Shown: positions 30,056-38,682 of the stretch, piece by piece | Layout of the letters: each line of letters starts with the position of its first letter | How positions within the stretch are numbered: the stretch's first letter is position 1 | Source: Gaiellasilicea sp963730405 | GTDB taxonomy: Bacteria; Actinomycetota; Thermoleophilia; Gaiellales; Gaiellaceae | Length of the DNA stretch: 64,000 nucleotides | Assembly: GCA_963730405.1 (NCBI GenBank) | Contig: CAVSRW010000009.1 | Coordinates: 124,001-188,000 of the forward strand | Direction of reading: 5' to 3' | Made by a program: the position numbers and the translations under genes | The notes under the pieces: generated by a model | Told to the model about the DNA's origin: nothing | Seen by the model: only the letters and a program-made list of their open reading frames with translations | Databases searched by the model: none

Positions 30056-30370
30056 GTGGCGACGATCCTGCTCGCAGGGGTCGATCTTTTCTTCAGGGGG
30101 AAGCTCGAGGCGCTGCTCGAGGAGCATCACCTGGTGACGACGGACAGCGTCGACCCGCCCGATCTCGTCATCTGCGACATCGCGCGGATCGAGCCCGACG
30201 AGGTGGTCGACTCGTGGCCGGACGTGCCCATCGTCGGGTTCACGAACCACACCGACAAGGCCGGGTTGCAGCGCGCGCACACGGCCGGGTTCGACCAGGT
30301 GATCGTCAAATCCGCGCTTGTCGAGCGGGTCCCCGAGATCGTGGCCGAGCTGACCGCTCCATCCGTCTGA
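30056..30370 (+). CDS. Stand-alone receiver-like domain, partly degenerate
   Basis: The 104-residue protein has the alternating strand/helix pattern of a CheY-like domain. An Asp is at the phosphorylation position (DLVICDIARIEPDE) and a Lys in the C-terminal loop (QVIVKSALVERVPEIV). The N-terminal acidic pair normally chelating Mg2+ is missing: the first strand reads ATILLAGVDLFFRGKLEALL. So phosphorylation is doubtful and it may be an atypical receiver or only a related fold. GTG 30056 follows a TAGATT box. No kinase is adjacent. Confidence 0.7.
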   Translation: MATILLAGVDLFFRGKLEALLEEHHLVTTDSVDPPDLVICDIARIEPDEVVDSWPDVPIVGFTNHTDKAGLQRAHTAGFDQVIVKSALVERVPEIVAELTAPSV

Positions 30371-30376
30371 CCTCGC

Positions 30377-30382
30377 TACACT
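30377..30382 (+). promoter_or_regulatory. -10 box TACACT before ferredoxin
   Basis: TACACT lies 7 nt before GTG 30390 with no Shine-Dalgarno. The box is identical to those at 21861 and 27109. Confidence 0.5.
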
Positions 30383-30389
30383 CGCCGCC

Positions 30390-30701
30390 GTGACGTACAT
30401 CATCGCCGAGCCTTGCATCGACATCAAGGATCTCTCGTGCGTCGACGTCTGCCCGGTCGACTGCATCCACGTGTTCGACCGGATGCTGATCATCGACCCG
30501 GAGGAATGCATCGATTGCGGCGCCTGCGAGCCCGAGTGCCCGGTGGAGGCGATCTTCCCGGAGGACGCACTCCCGGACAAGTGGGAGCCCTTCGTCAAGA
30601 TCAACTACGCCTACTCCGAGGGGCCGGAGGTCGTGAACAAGCTCGCGGACGAGTACGCGACCGAGCACAACGTCCAGAACCTGCCGCTCGACGCGGAATA
30701 G
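30390..30701 (+). CDS. fdxA: Seven-iron ferredoxin ([3Fe-4S][4Fe-4S])
   Basis: The 103-residue protein has cysteines at 9, 17, 21, 25, 40, 43, 46 and 50 in the pattern CxxxxxxxCxxxCPVDC...CxxCxxCxxxCP. This is the spacing of Azotobacter-type 7Fe ferredoxins: C9, C17 and C50 would bind the 3Fe cluster and C21, C40, C43 and C46 the 4Fe cluster. The following ECPVEAIFPEDALPDKWEPF and the helical C-terminus match actinobacterial FdxA proteins. It is a cytosolic electron carrier; its partners are not encoded nearby. GTG 30390 follows a TACACT box. Confidence 0.93.
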   Translation: MTYIIAEPCIDIKDLSCVDVCPVDCIHVFDRMLIIDPEECIDCGACEPECPVEAIFPEDALPDKWEPFVKINYAYSEGPEVVNKLADEYATEHNVQNLPLDAE

Positions 30702-30755
30702 ACCTCGCTCGCGGCGGGTAGGCCCCCTGGCGTACCACGACGCGAAGGAGGGGTC

Positions 30756-31094
30756 ATGCCACAGCAGGCGTGGAGTGCGAAGCGCGAACGCCAGTACGAG
30801 CACATCAAGTCGGGCCTGAAGGAGGGGGGCACGTCCGAGGACAAGGCCCAGGAGATCGCCGCTCGGACGGTCAACAAGGAGCGCGCGCGCTCCGGCGAGG
30901 CGAAGGAGTCCTCGCGCCTCTCGCGGACGGACATGTCCTCGAGCCGCCGCGGCGGCCTCCGCTCTGGCACGAACCGGGCCAAGGGTCGCACGCGCGATCA
31001 GCTCTACGAGGAGGCGAAGGATCGCGGGATCGAGGGTCGCTCGAAGATGAACAAGGAGCAGCTCCAGCGCGCGGTCGATCGGAAGAAGAAGTAG
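30756..31094 (+). CDS. Small basic protein with Rho-N-like C-terminal segment
   Basis: A 112-residue very basic, hydrophilic protein. The N-terminus (QQAWSAKRERQYEHIKSGL) and AQEIAARTVNKERARSGE are typical of a family often annotated plasmid stabilisation or DUF-type in actinobacteria. The end (TRDQLYEEAKDRGIEGRSKM, NKEQLQRAV) matches the Rho termination factor N-terminal SAP-like fold. A strong ribosome binding site (GAAGGAGGGG) precedes ATG 30756, in contrast to the leaderless neighbours. Nucleic-acid binding is likely; the exact role is unknown, and the plasmid label should not be taken literally. Confidence 0.82.
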   Translation: MPQQAWSAKRERQYEHIKSGLKEGGTSEDKAQEIAARTVNKERARSGEAKESSRLSRTDMSSSRRGGLRSGTNRAKGRTRDQLYEEAKDRGIEGRSKMNKEQLQRAVDRKKK

Positions 31095-31104
31095 GTCGCG
31101 TGGC

Positions 31105-31110
31105 TATCCT
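31105..31110 (+). promoter_or_regulatory. -10 box TATCCT
   Basis: TATCCT lies 6 nt before GTG 31117 with no Shine-Dalgarno. It probably starts a transcript for the VOC protein and the flavoprotein behind it. Confidence 0.45.
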
Positions 31111-31116
31111 CGGAGC

Positions 31117-31758
31117 GTGAAGCCGAAGTCGCTCGACCACGTCGCCCTCTGGGCCGCCGACCGCAGGCGCATGGCCGCCACGGCGATCGACCTGCTCGGG
31201 GTGCGGGCGATCGAGGAGACCGACCGCTTCACGCTCCTGGGCGGCGCGGATGCACGGCGCGGGAAGCTGACGATCTTCGACGCGGACGGGCCGCGCGAGC
31301 GCGGCGCGCTCGCGCGGATCGGGCTGCGCGTCACGTCGCTCGACGGGCGCGGGCCGGTCGTCGACCTCGGCGAGGGGCTCGAGATCGAGCTCGTCGAGAC
31401 GGAGACCGACTCGGAGCTCGACCTCGACCACGTGACCTTGCGTGCATCGGACGTCGAGGCGGTGGCCGCGGGCTGGGAGGAGCTCGGCTTCGCCCGCATC
31501 GGCGACGCCCGGCTCGAGGTCGGCGGCGCCTACCTCGACCTCGTTCCGGGCGATCCGGGCCGACCGGAGCGGCCGCTGCTCAACCACCTCGGCGTCCTCG
31601 TCGACTCGGTCGAGGAGCACCAGGCCGAGGCCGAGCAGCTCGGGGTCGAGATCGACGACGTCGTCGACGCGGCGAACACGCTGGCGCTCTTCGTCTGGGG
31701 GCCGGACCGGGTCAAGCTCGAGTACGTCGAGCACAAGCCGTCATTCAGCCTCACCTGA
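31117..31758 (+). CDS. VOC superfamily (glyoxalase/dioxygenase-like) protein
   Basis: The 213-residue protein has two vicinal-oxygen-chelate modules. The first begins SLDHVALWAADRRRMA and the second LDHVTLRASDVEAV; a further HLGVLVDSVEEHQAEAEQLG and VKLEYVEHK give the usual His and Glu metal ligands of the fold. Members include glyoxalase I, ring-cleaving dioxygenases and resistance proteins, so the reaction is undefined. GTG 31117 follows a TATCCT box. The stop overlaps a possible CTG start of the flavoprotein. Confidence 0.82.
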   Translation: MKPKSLDHVALWAADRRRMAATAIDLLGVRAIEETDRFTLLGGADARRGKLTIFDADGPRERGALARIGLRVTSLDGRGPVVDLGEGLEIELVETETDSELDLDHVTLRASDVEAVAAGWEELGFARIGDARLEVGGAYLDLVPGDPGRPERPLLNHLGVLVDSVEEHQAEAEQLGVEIDDVVDAANTLALFVWGPDRVKLEYVEHKPSFSLT

Positions 31759-32811
31759 TCGTCGCCGGAGCCGGCATGGCCGGCCTCGTCGCCGCTGCGC
31801 GGGCGCGGCAGCTTGGCGCGGAGACGGCCGTGCTCGAGAAGGGCGACCGGGCGGGCGGCTCGATGCTGCTCTCGAGCGGCGTCGTCTGGCGCCACCGCAC
31901 GCTCGACGACTTCCGCGCAGAGTGCCCGGGCGGCGAGCCCGCGCTGCAGGCGCGGATCGTGGAGGAGCTCGACGATGCGCTCGACTGGCTCGAGTCACTC
32001 GGCGTCGAGCCGGTGCGACGCGAGACCGGGAACCCGCTCACGGTCGGGCGCCGGTACGACCCGCGGGCGCTGACGGACGCGCTCGTGCGGGCGGCCGGAG
32101 ACGTCCGGTTGCGGGAGCCGTTCGACGAGGCGCAGGTGCTCGCCACGGGCGGGTTCGCGGCCCGCCTCGCCCGCGAGCGCGACCTGCTGCTGCGGGCCTC
32201 GCCGTGGAGCGAGGGCGACGGGCTCGCCTACGCGGTCGAGCGAGGCGCCGCGACCACCGCCGGGATGGAGGAGTTCTACGGCCGCGCCATGCCCGGCCCC
32301 GTGCCCGAGACCGACTTCGTCCGCGCCTCGCAGCTGTACGCGCGCCACGCCCTCGTCCTCGACGACGATGGCGACGACCTCGGCGAGCGCGGCGTGGCAC
32401 GAGAGCGACCTCGTCCAGCGGCTGCCGGACGGCCGCGCGTGGTACGTCCTCGACGCGCGCGCCCTGCGCGAGCCGGTGCGTGAGCGGACGGTGGCCGACC
32501 TGGTCGAGGCGGCCAGGGAGGCCGGCGGGGACGTTCGTCCGGCGGACGAGCTGCCTTTCGAGCTGCCGCCGTCGCCGAAGCTCGCCGAGCCGCCGTTCAT
32601 CGCGGTGCGCGTCCACGCGGCGGTGACCCACACGACGGGCGGGATCCGGATCGACGACCGGGCGCGCGTCCTCGATCCGCGGGGCCGGCCGATCCCGGAT
32701 CTCTTCGCCGCGGGGGCGGACGTCGGCGGCATCTTCACCGGCGGCTACGGCAGCGGCCTCGCGGCCGCGCTCGTCTACGGCCGGATCGCGGCAGAGACCA
32801 TCCTCGCCTGA
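31755..32811 (+). pseudogene. FAD-dependent oxidoreductase (succinate dehydrogenase/fumarate reductase flavoprotein-like), frameshifted
   Basis: The N-terminus encodes a dinucleotide-binding motif IVAGAGMAGLVAAARARQLG, and the C-terminus PDLFAAGADVGGIFTGGYGSG, both typical of the FAD_binding_2 flavoprotein family. The frame changes near 32380-32392: after LDDDGDDLGE the reading continues +1 with AAWHESDLVQRLPDGRAWYV. Removing one G joins the halves into about 352 residues. The family is usually 450 or more, so an internal part may also be missing. The first ATG (31776) is inside the GxGxxG motif; upstream only CTG 31755 fits, overlapping the previous stop (CTGA). Pseudogene, CTG start or sequence error are all possible. 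Confidence 0.75.
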
Positions 32812-32900
32812 GACCTCCCCGAACGGCGGGTTGTGCTGATCAGCGCGGGTGGCTAGAAACGTGCGTGGTAACGACCATTCAAGGGGAAGGGGATCGATTC

Positions 32901-33278
32901 ATGACGAGAAGGACTCGCCGCCTCGGGGCGGTGCTGGCGGCTGCTGTGGCTGCGTTTGCGATCGCCGCGACACCCGCATTCGCGCACTTCTGCTCGAAGA
33001 CCGGCTGGAGCGACGCGGCGCTTGCGCACGCGGCGGGGTCGCAGTCGTGGCTCACGGCGACCGAGTGGAACAGCTTCATCGACGAGGCAGCCGGTGCCGG
33101 CGAGATCTGCCCGGCCGGTGCGACCAACCTGAAGGCGCAGATCGCCGCCTATCCGAGCGACACCCTCTTCATGGGCCCCGGCCTGCTCGCGGGCGGGACG
33201 CTGAAGAACGGGAAGGGCAATACACCCTCGCAGTTCAACTACCTGGACTTCGAGACGGCGTTCGGCCTCTGCAGCTAG
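32901..33278 (+). CDS. Secreted small protein with predicted N-terminal histidine, unknown
   Basis: ATG 32901 has AAGGGGAAGGGG just upstream; GTG 32865 is in frame but unneeded. The 125-residue protein has a strong signal peptide with a twin-Arg-like start (RRTRRLGAVLAAAVAAFAIA) and a predicted cut at AFA before HFCSKTGW, so the mature chain would start with His. Three cysteines are seen (HFC, EIC, GLCS near the end). The mature part of about 95 residues has no domain I recognise. An N-terminal His is a feature of some copper proteins, but a second conserved His cannot be judged from one sequence. A terminator hairpin follows. Confidence 0.72.
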   Translation: MTRRTRRLGAVLAAAVAAFAIAATPAFAHFCSKTGWSDAALAHAAGSQSWLTATEWNSFIDEAAGAGEICPAGATNLKAQIAAYPSDTLFMGPGLLAGGTLKNGKGNTPSQFNYLDFETAFGLCS

Positions 33279-33293
33279 CTCGACGCGCTGTGG

Positions 33294-33319
33294 GCGGCCC
33301 CAGCGTCCAGCGGGGCCGC
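33294..33319. terminator. Hairpin between convergent genes
   Basis: GCGGCCCC (33294-33301) pairs with GGGGCCGC (33312-33319) over a 10-nt loop. It lies between the secreted-protein stop (33278) and the minus-strand gene stop (33329), so it can serve both. Confidence 0.65.
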
Positions 33320-33328
33320 TCGCGGCGG

Positions 33329-33532
33329 CTAGGCCAGCTGCGTGTAGGCGCAGGGGCGGCGGTCGCCCGGGAGCGGCGACGGGCCGATCTTGCTGATCCG
33401 CAGGAGCGTCTCGTTCGCCTCCACCGTCGAGCCGACGGGCGGCACGTCACCGTCGCGCTGCTGCAACGTCCAGCCGCTGGTCGACCAGACGAAGAGCAGA
33501 TGCCCGTGAGGGCCGTGGTGTCCGTTCTCCAT
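33329..33532 (-). CDS. Small His-rich-start protein downstream of a histidine kinase, unknown
   Basis: ATG 33532 begins 11 nt after the histidine-kinase stop and gives 67 residues (MENGHHGPHGHLLFVWSTSG..., then DVPPVGSTVEANETLLRISK and SPLPGDRRPCAYTQ). The alternation of hydrophobic and polar residues suggests a small beta-rich fold, and the sequence is not low-complexity, so it looks like a real gene rather than a shadow. The N-terminus has four His in eleven residues. Cotranscription with the kinase and regulator is likely. I recognise no family. Confidence 0.6.
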   Translation of the reverse strand: MENGHHGPHGHLLFVWSTSGWTLQQRDGDVPPVGSTVEANETLLRISKIGPSPLPGDRRPCAYTQLA

Positions 33533-33542
33533 CGCGGCGATT

Positions 33543-34214
33543 CTAGTCGGTGCCCGGCCCGCCGGCGTACGGCGGGAGGACGACGCGGATCGCCGTGCCG
33601 CCGTCCGCGCCCTGCTCGACCGAGAAGCGGCCGTTCAGGGTCGAGGCACGCTCGCCGATCGCCTCGAGTGCGGCCGTGCGGCGCTCGCCGGTGCCGTTGT
33701 CGGCCACGATCGTCTCGATCAGCCCGCCCTGCGTCTCCTGGATCGTGACCGAGATCATCGAGGGCGGCCCGCGGCGCACCGCCTGGTTCAACGACTCGCG
33801 GACGATCTGGTAGAGCCCGACCTGCTCCTTCTCGCCGAGGCGCGCTGCCGGGGCGACGTCGACGTCGATCTGCACCCGGTGCTCCATCCCGAGCTGGTTC
33901 GCGAGCTCGCCCACGGCGGCGCCGAACCCCTGGTCGCGCAGGACGACGGGCTCGATGTTGAAGGAGAGGTCGCGGAGCGAGCGGATCGTCTCCCGGTGCT
34001 TCTCGAGCGCCGACGCCATGATCGCGCGCGCGGCCTCGGGGCGCTCGTCGTCGATCGCCTGCACGGCGGCGTCGAGCATCAGCGCGATCCCGGCGAGGTT
34101 CTGCACCGGGCCGTCGTGGAGGAAGAGCGCGAGGCGGCGCCGCTCGTCCTGCTCGGCGGTGATGATCCGCTCGACGAGCCGCTCGCGCTCGTCGTCCGGC
34201 ACGTCCGACGCCAT
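33543..34214 (-). CDS. NarL-family histidine kinase (HisKA_3), soluble, with atypical N-box
   Basis: The 223-residue protein is a short cytosolic kinase. The dimerisation and phospho-acceptor motif RRRLALFLHDGPVQNLAGIA lies near residues 25-44, followed by an ATPase domain with DNGTGERR (G1 box) near 172 and GADGGTAIRVVLPP (G2). No sensor or membrane segment is present. The N-box reads YQIVRESLNQAVRR: the Asn that normally follows REAL-x is Gln here, so ATP binding may be altered. It is directly behind its regulator gene (no gap), so the pair is one operon with the small gene downstream. Confidence 0.9.
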   Translation of the reverse strand: MASDVPDDERERLVERIITAEQDERRRLALFLHDGPVQNLAGIALMLDAAVQAIDDERPEAARAIMASALEKHRETIRSLRDLSFNIEPVVLRDQGFGAAVGELANQLGMEHRVQIDVDVAPAARLGEKEQVGLYQIVRESLNQAVRRGPPSMISVTIQETQGGLIETIVADNGTGERRTAALEAIGERASTLNGRFSVEQGADGGTAIRVVLPPYAGGPGTD

Positions 34215-34838
34215 CTAGTCGATGATCGCGTCGCGCAGGGCGATCGCGACTGCGTGCGTCCTCGTGTCCGCCTCGAGCTTCGCGAGGATGTGCCGCACGT
34301 GGCTCTTGACCGTCTCCTGGCTGATGAAGAGGCGGCCGGCGACGTCGGCGTTGGACATCCCGTCGGCGAGCAACTGCAGGATCTCGCGCTCGCGCGAGGT
34401 GAGCATGTCGTTCTGCTCCTTGCCGGTGAGAAACGCCGGCATCAGTGCGGGGTCGACGAAGCTCTCGCCGCCGGCGACCTTCTCGATCGCGCGCAGGAGC
34501 GTGGCGTGCGGCGCCTCCTTGAGGATGTAGCCCTTCGCGCCGGACTCGAGCCCGCGGCCGAGGAGCGACCGCTCGCTGTAGGCGGTGAAGATCAGGACCG
34601 CCGTCTCGGGCACCTTCTCCTTGATCTGCTTCGTCGCCTCGAGCCCGTCCATCCCGGGCATGCGGACGTCCATGATCACGACCTGCGGGCGCCTGCGCTC
34701 GACGAGCGCGACGGCCCCGGCGCCGTCCGACGCCTCGCCGATGACGCGGACGTGCGGCGCTCGTGAGAGCGAGAGCCGCAGCCCCTCGCGCACGACCTCG
34801 TGGTCGTCGACGATCAGGCAGGTGATCTCGTCGGGCAT
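34215..34838 (-). CDS. NarL/FixJ-family response regulator
   Basis: The 207-residue protein has a receiver domain (about 5-120) with LIVDDHEVVREGL, phospho-accepting Asp in VVIMDVRMPG near 57, Thr in IFTAY and Lys in YILKEAP. It also has a LuxR-type HTH (about 143-205) with LTSREREILQLLADGMSNAD and SQETVKSHVRHILAKL. It is the partner of the kinase that starts right after its stop codon. Targets are unknown. ATG 34838 begins the receiver. Confidence 0.94.
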   Translation of the reverse strand: MPDEITCLIVDDHEVVREGLRLSLSRAPHVRVIGEASDGAGAVALVERRRPQVVIMDVRMPGMDGLEATKQIKEKVPETAVLIFTAYSERSLLGRGLESGAKGYILKEAPHATLLRAIEKVAGGESFVDPALMPAFLTGKEQNDMLTSREREILQLLADGMSNADVAGRLFISQETVKSHVRHILAKLEADTRTHAVAIALRDAIID

Positions 34839-34869
34839 CGCCGGGGAAGTGTATTGCGCCGGTCGGCGC

Positions 34870-35766
34870 TCAGACGCCCAGTGTCAGCTGCTCCGGCTCC
34901 GGCGGCGGCGCGAGCCGGACGCGGCGGCGGTCGCGGACCCCGTGCTCGCGCGCCAGCGCCCGCACCCGCGCGCGGACCGGCTCGACCTCGGCGCGGGGGA
35001 GATAGGCCCCGCGGGCGTAGAGGTCCTCGTAGCGGTCGAGCTGCTCCGGCCAGTCGCGGGCGAGGGCCTCGAGGAAGTGCTCCTTCGTGCCGGGGGCGAG
35101 ATAGAGCAGGTTCGCCCAGACGCCGGTTGCCCCGGCGGCGCGGGCGGCCCTGACCACCTCGGCGAGCTGTTCGGGCCGGTCGGAGAGCCCGGGAAGGATC
35201 GGCGCCATCCCGACTCCCGCCTTGATCCCCGCCTCGACGAGCGTCTTCAGCGCGCGCAGCCGCTGCTGCGGCGGCGCCGTGCCCGGCTCCGTCCTCCGCC
35301 AGACCTCGTGGTCGAGCGTCGGGACCGAGAACGTCACCGACACGTCCGTCCGCCGTGCGGCCGCCTGGAGCACGTCGACGTCGCGGACGATCAGCGGCCC
35401 GCGCGTGATCAGCCCGAACGGCGACGACGCGCGCCCGAGCACCTCGATGCACGCCCGCGTGAGCCCGTAGCGTCCCTCCGCCGGCTGGTACGGATCGGTC
35501 GCGGCGCCGATCGCGACGGTCTCCCGCGTCCACGAGCGCCGTGCGAGCTCGTGCGCCAGCACCTCGGCGACGTTGACCTTGACGCGGATCGAGCGGCCGT
35601 AGCGGTCGTCGGAGGGGCGGTCGGCGCGCCGCTCGAAAGCGCGGACGTAACAGAACGTGCAGCGGTGGGCGCAGCCGGTGTAGGGGTTGAGCGACCAGCC
35701 GAACGGCATCCCCTTGACCCGGTTGAGCGCGCTGCGGCACTCCTCTTCGCGGTATTCCACCCGCAT
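34870..35766 (-). CDS. Radical SAM protein, spore-photoproduct-lyase-like (Rv2578c type)
   Basis: ATG 35766 gives 298 residues. The iron-sulfur motif TGCAHRCTFCYVR has C32, C36 and C39 (CxxxCxxC), with SLNPYTGC before it and GAATDPYQPAEGRYGLTR near 112, as in the actinobacterial Rv2578c-like group of radical SAM enzymes related to spore photoproduct lyase. The frame is open far upstream, but that portion lies antisense to other genes. A perfect GAACATATGTTC palindrome abuts its -10 box (TACAGT), matching an SOS (LexA) box, so it is probably induced by DNA damage. Function in DNA repair is inferred from family and operator only. Confidence 0.9.
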   Translation of the reverse strand: MRVEYREEECRSALNRVKGMPFGWSLNPYTGCAHRCTFCYVRAFERRADRPSDDRYGRSIRVKVNVAEVLAHELARRSWTRETVAIGAATDPYQPAEGRYGLTRACIEVLGRASSPFGLITRGPLIVRDVDVLQAAARRTDVSVTFSVPTLDHEVWRRTEPGTAPPQQRLRALKTLVEAGIKAGVGMAPILPGLSDRPEQLAEVVRAARAAGATGVWANLLYLAPGTKEHFLEALARDWPEQLDRYEDLYARGAYLPRAEVEPVRARVRALAREHGVRDRRRVRLAPPPEPEQLTLGV

Positions 35767-35774
35767 GTCCCGAC

Positions 35775-35792
35775 ACTGTAGAACATATGTTC
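35775..35792 (-). promoter_or_regulatory. SOS (LexA) box overlapping the radical SAM promoter
   Basis: GAACATATGTTC (35781-35792) is a perfect palindrome with G after it on the plus strand, matching the CGAAC-N4-GTTCG LexA consensus of Gram-positive bacteria. On the minus strand TACAGT (35780-35775) directly adjoins it and lies 8 nt before ATG 35766. LexA bound here would block polymerase. Confidence 0.78.
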
Positions 35793-35841
35793 GCCTTACG
35801 AGAGTGAAATCGGGCCGGACAGCCTCTCCAGGCCGCCCAAG

Positions 35842-35847
35842 TAGCAT
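35842..35847 (+). promoter_or_regulatory. -10 box TAGCAT
   Basis: TAGCAT lies 6 nt before GTG 35854 with no Shine-Dalgarno. The SOS box is about 50 bp upstream, so LexA could also influence this divergent gene, but there is no direct sign of it. Confidence 0.45.
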
Positions 35848-35853
35848 CGGCGT

Positions 35854-36801
35854 GTGGACGAGCTTCCCTTCGGCATCCGCCGGATCACCACCCCGCTGCC
35901 GACCCGGCCCGGGCACGTGCACTCCTATCTCTTGCCCGGCGAAGACGGCTGGATGCTCGTCGACACCGGGATCGGCCTCCCGAACGCCCAGGAGGTGTGG
36001 TCGGACGCGCTCGACGGCGCCGAGGTGGCGCGGATCTTCGTCACCCACTTCCACCCCGACCACGTCGGCGCGGCCGCCGACGTCGCCGAGCTGACCCGCG
36101 CGCCCGTTCACCAGGGGGCGCTCGACTACACCCAGTGCGAGCTCGTCTGGGGGAACCCGAACTGGCCCGAGCGGATCGCAGACTGGTTTCGCACCCACGG
36201 CGTCCCGGACGAGATCACCGCGGAGCTGATCGGCTCCGGCGACGTCTACCGGCCCTTCATCCGCTTCCAGAAGGACCCGATCCTCGTCGACGACGGCGAC
36301 CGGCTCGACGGCTGGGAGCTCGTCGCCGCGCCCGGCCACGCCGACGGGCAGCTCTGCCTGTTGAAGGAGCGGATACTCGTCTCGGCCGACCACCTGCTCG
36401 GCAGAATCTCGCCGACCGTCGGCCTCTGGCCCGCGAGCCGGCCCGACCCGCTCGGCGACTTCCTCGAGTCGCTCGAGCGGACGATCGAGCTCGAGCCGGA
36501 GCTGGCGCTGCCGGGGCACGGCGACCCGATCGACGATCCCGTCGGGCGCGCGCGCGAGCTGATCGAGCACCACCACGAGCGGCTCGCCTTCGCCGAGGCG
36601 GCCCTGACGGACGTGCCGCGCAGTGGCTACGAGGTCTCGTTCGACCTCTTCGGCGCCGAGCTCAAGCCCGCGTCCCGCCGTTTCGCGGTCGCCGAGACGC
36701 TTTCCCACCTCGAGCGGCTCGTGCTGGAGGAACGGGCCGAACGGGTCGAGGACGTCGGAATCGTCGCCTATACTGCGCGCCAGCTTGGACGAGCCCTCTA
36801 G
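35854..36801 (+). CDS. Metallo-beta-lactamase fold hydrolase
   Basis: The 315-residue protein has the MBL-fold zinc motif THFHPDHVGAAAD near residues 64-76, VDTGIG near 36, the metal-binding APGHADGQLCLL near 158 and SADHLLG near 178, and the final LPGHGDPI near 218. A C-terminal helical extension (about 240-315) contains HHHERLAFAEAAL. The arrangement resembles glyoxalase II-like or lactonase-like hydrolases with an added winged-helix-like region; the substrate is unknown. GTG 35854 follows a TAGCAT box. Confidence 0.88.
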   Translation: MDELPFGIRRITTPLPTRPGHVHSYLLPGEDGWMLVDTGIGLPNAQEVWSDALDGAEVARIFVTHFHPDHVGAAADVAELTRAPVHQGALDYTQCELVWGNPNWPERIADWFRTHGVPDEITAELIGSGDVYRPFIRFQKDPILVDDGDRLDGWELVAAPGHADGQLCLLKERILVSADHLLGRISPTVGLWPASRPDPLGDFLESLERTIELEPELALPGHGDPIDDPVGRARELIEHHHERLAFAEAALTDVPRSGYEVSFDLFGAELKPASRRFAVAETLSHLERLVLEERAERVEDVGIVAYTARQLGRAL

Positions 36802-36861
36802 TACCCATGCCCCGGAGAGCGGGGCATCTCGCGTTCCTGGGCAGCACCACCTCCAGCCGGC

Positions 36862-36972
36862 GGAGCCGGCCTCCGGCGGCGCCTCGCGCCGCTGCGGGCG
36901 CTCCACGCGGCGGCCCGTGCTGAAGCACTGTTCCGCCGCGCTCCGCACCCGCATCGGCGCGCCGGGAGCGCG
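36862..36972 (+). repeat. Structured intergenic repeat, copy 1 (about 111 bp)
   Basis: Shares about three quarters of its bases with 50754-50865 on the same strand, including GGCGGCCCGT and ACTGTTCC. These flank a hairpin GTGC-TGAA-GCAC here and GTAC-CTCC-GTAC in the other copy, so one pair changed from G-C to A-T with pairing kept. It fills most of the gap before the CNNM gene and ends 6 nt before its GTG. Confidence 0.65.
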
Positions 36973-36978
36973 AGACGA

Positions 36979-38277
<1,299 letters not shown>

Positions 38278-38283
38278 GCGGCG

Positions 38284-38682
38284 CTACCGCCCCCAGAAGG
38301 CCTCGAAGGCGGCCGGATCGCTCGGGAGCGCCAGCACGCTCGTGACGAGGCCGTCCCGGATCGTGAAGAGCAGGAGCTGGTCGATGTCGATCGTCCGGCC
38401 CTCCCGCTCACCGCGTGCGCGGTAGAGGCCTGCCCCGCGATCCTCGCTGGCGAGGGCGTCGAGGAAGGTCGAGCGGTAGGTGCCGTCGGTGAGCTTGGGC
38501 AGCCGCGCGAGGAAGCGGAAGATCTCCGAGCGGCCGCGGTAGGTGCCGGCCATGACGCCCTCGCCGGGGACGTGCCAGACGGCGTCCTCGGCGAAGCACT
38601 CGCGCAGCGCGAAGCCCTCCTTGTTCGCGAACGCCTCCATGATCCGGCGGACGAGCGCCGCGTTCTGCTCCGTGGGTGTCAG
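38284..38682 (-). CDS. SnoaL-like (NTF2-fold) protein
   Basis: The core is a SnoaL/NTF2-like domain of about 130 residues: NAALVRRIMEAFANKEG, CFAEDAVWHVPGEGVMAG, YRGRSEIFRFLARL, and the final sheet with IDIDQLLLFTIRDG. Members are polyketide cyclases, limonene-epoxide hydrolases or non-enzymatic binders, so function is open. In-frame ATG 38640 would remove the first helix. CTG 38682, overlapping the upstream stop as CTGA, gives a normal N-terminus of 132 residues. I use this start with caution. It is coupled to the 67-residue protein before it. Confidence 0.75.
   Translation of the reverse strand: MTPTEQNAALVRRIMEAFANKEGFALRECFAEDAVWHVPGEGVMAGTYRGRSEIFRFLARLPKLTDGTYRSTFLDALASEDRGAGLYRARGEREGRTIDIDQLLLFTIRDGLVTSVLALPSDPAAFEAFWGR

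Noticed and set aside
30756..31094. Plasmid stabilisation label implying an integrated plasmid
   Set aside because: The family name is historical. No replication, partition or toxin genes are nearby and the surroundings are chromosomal.
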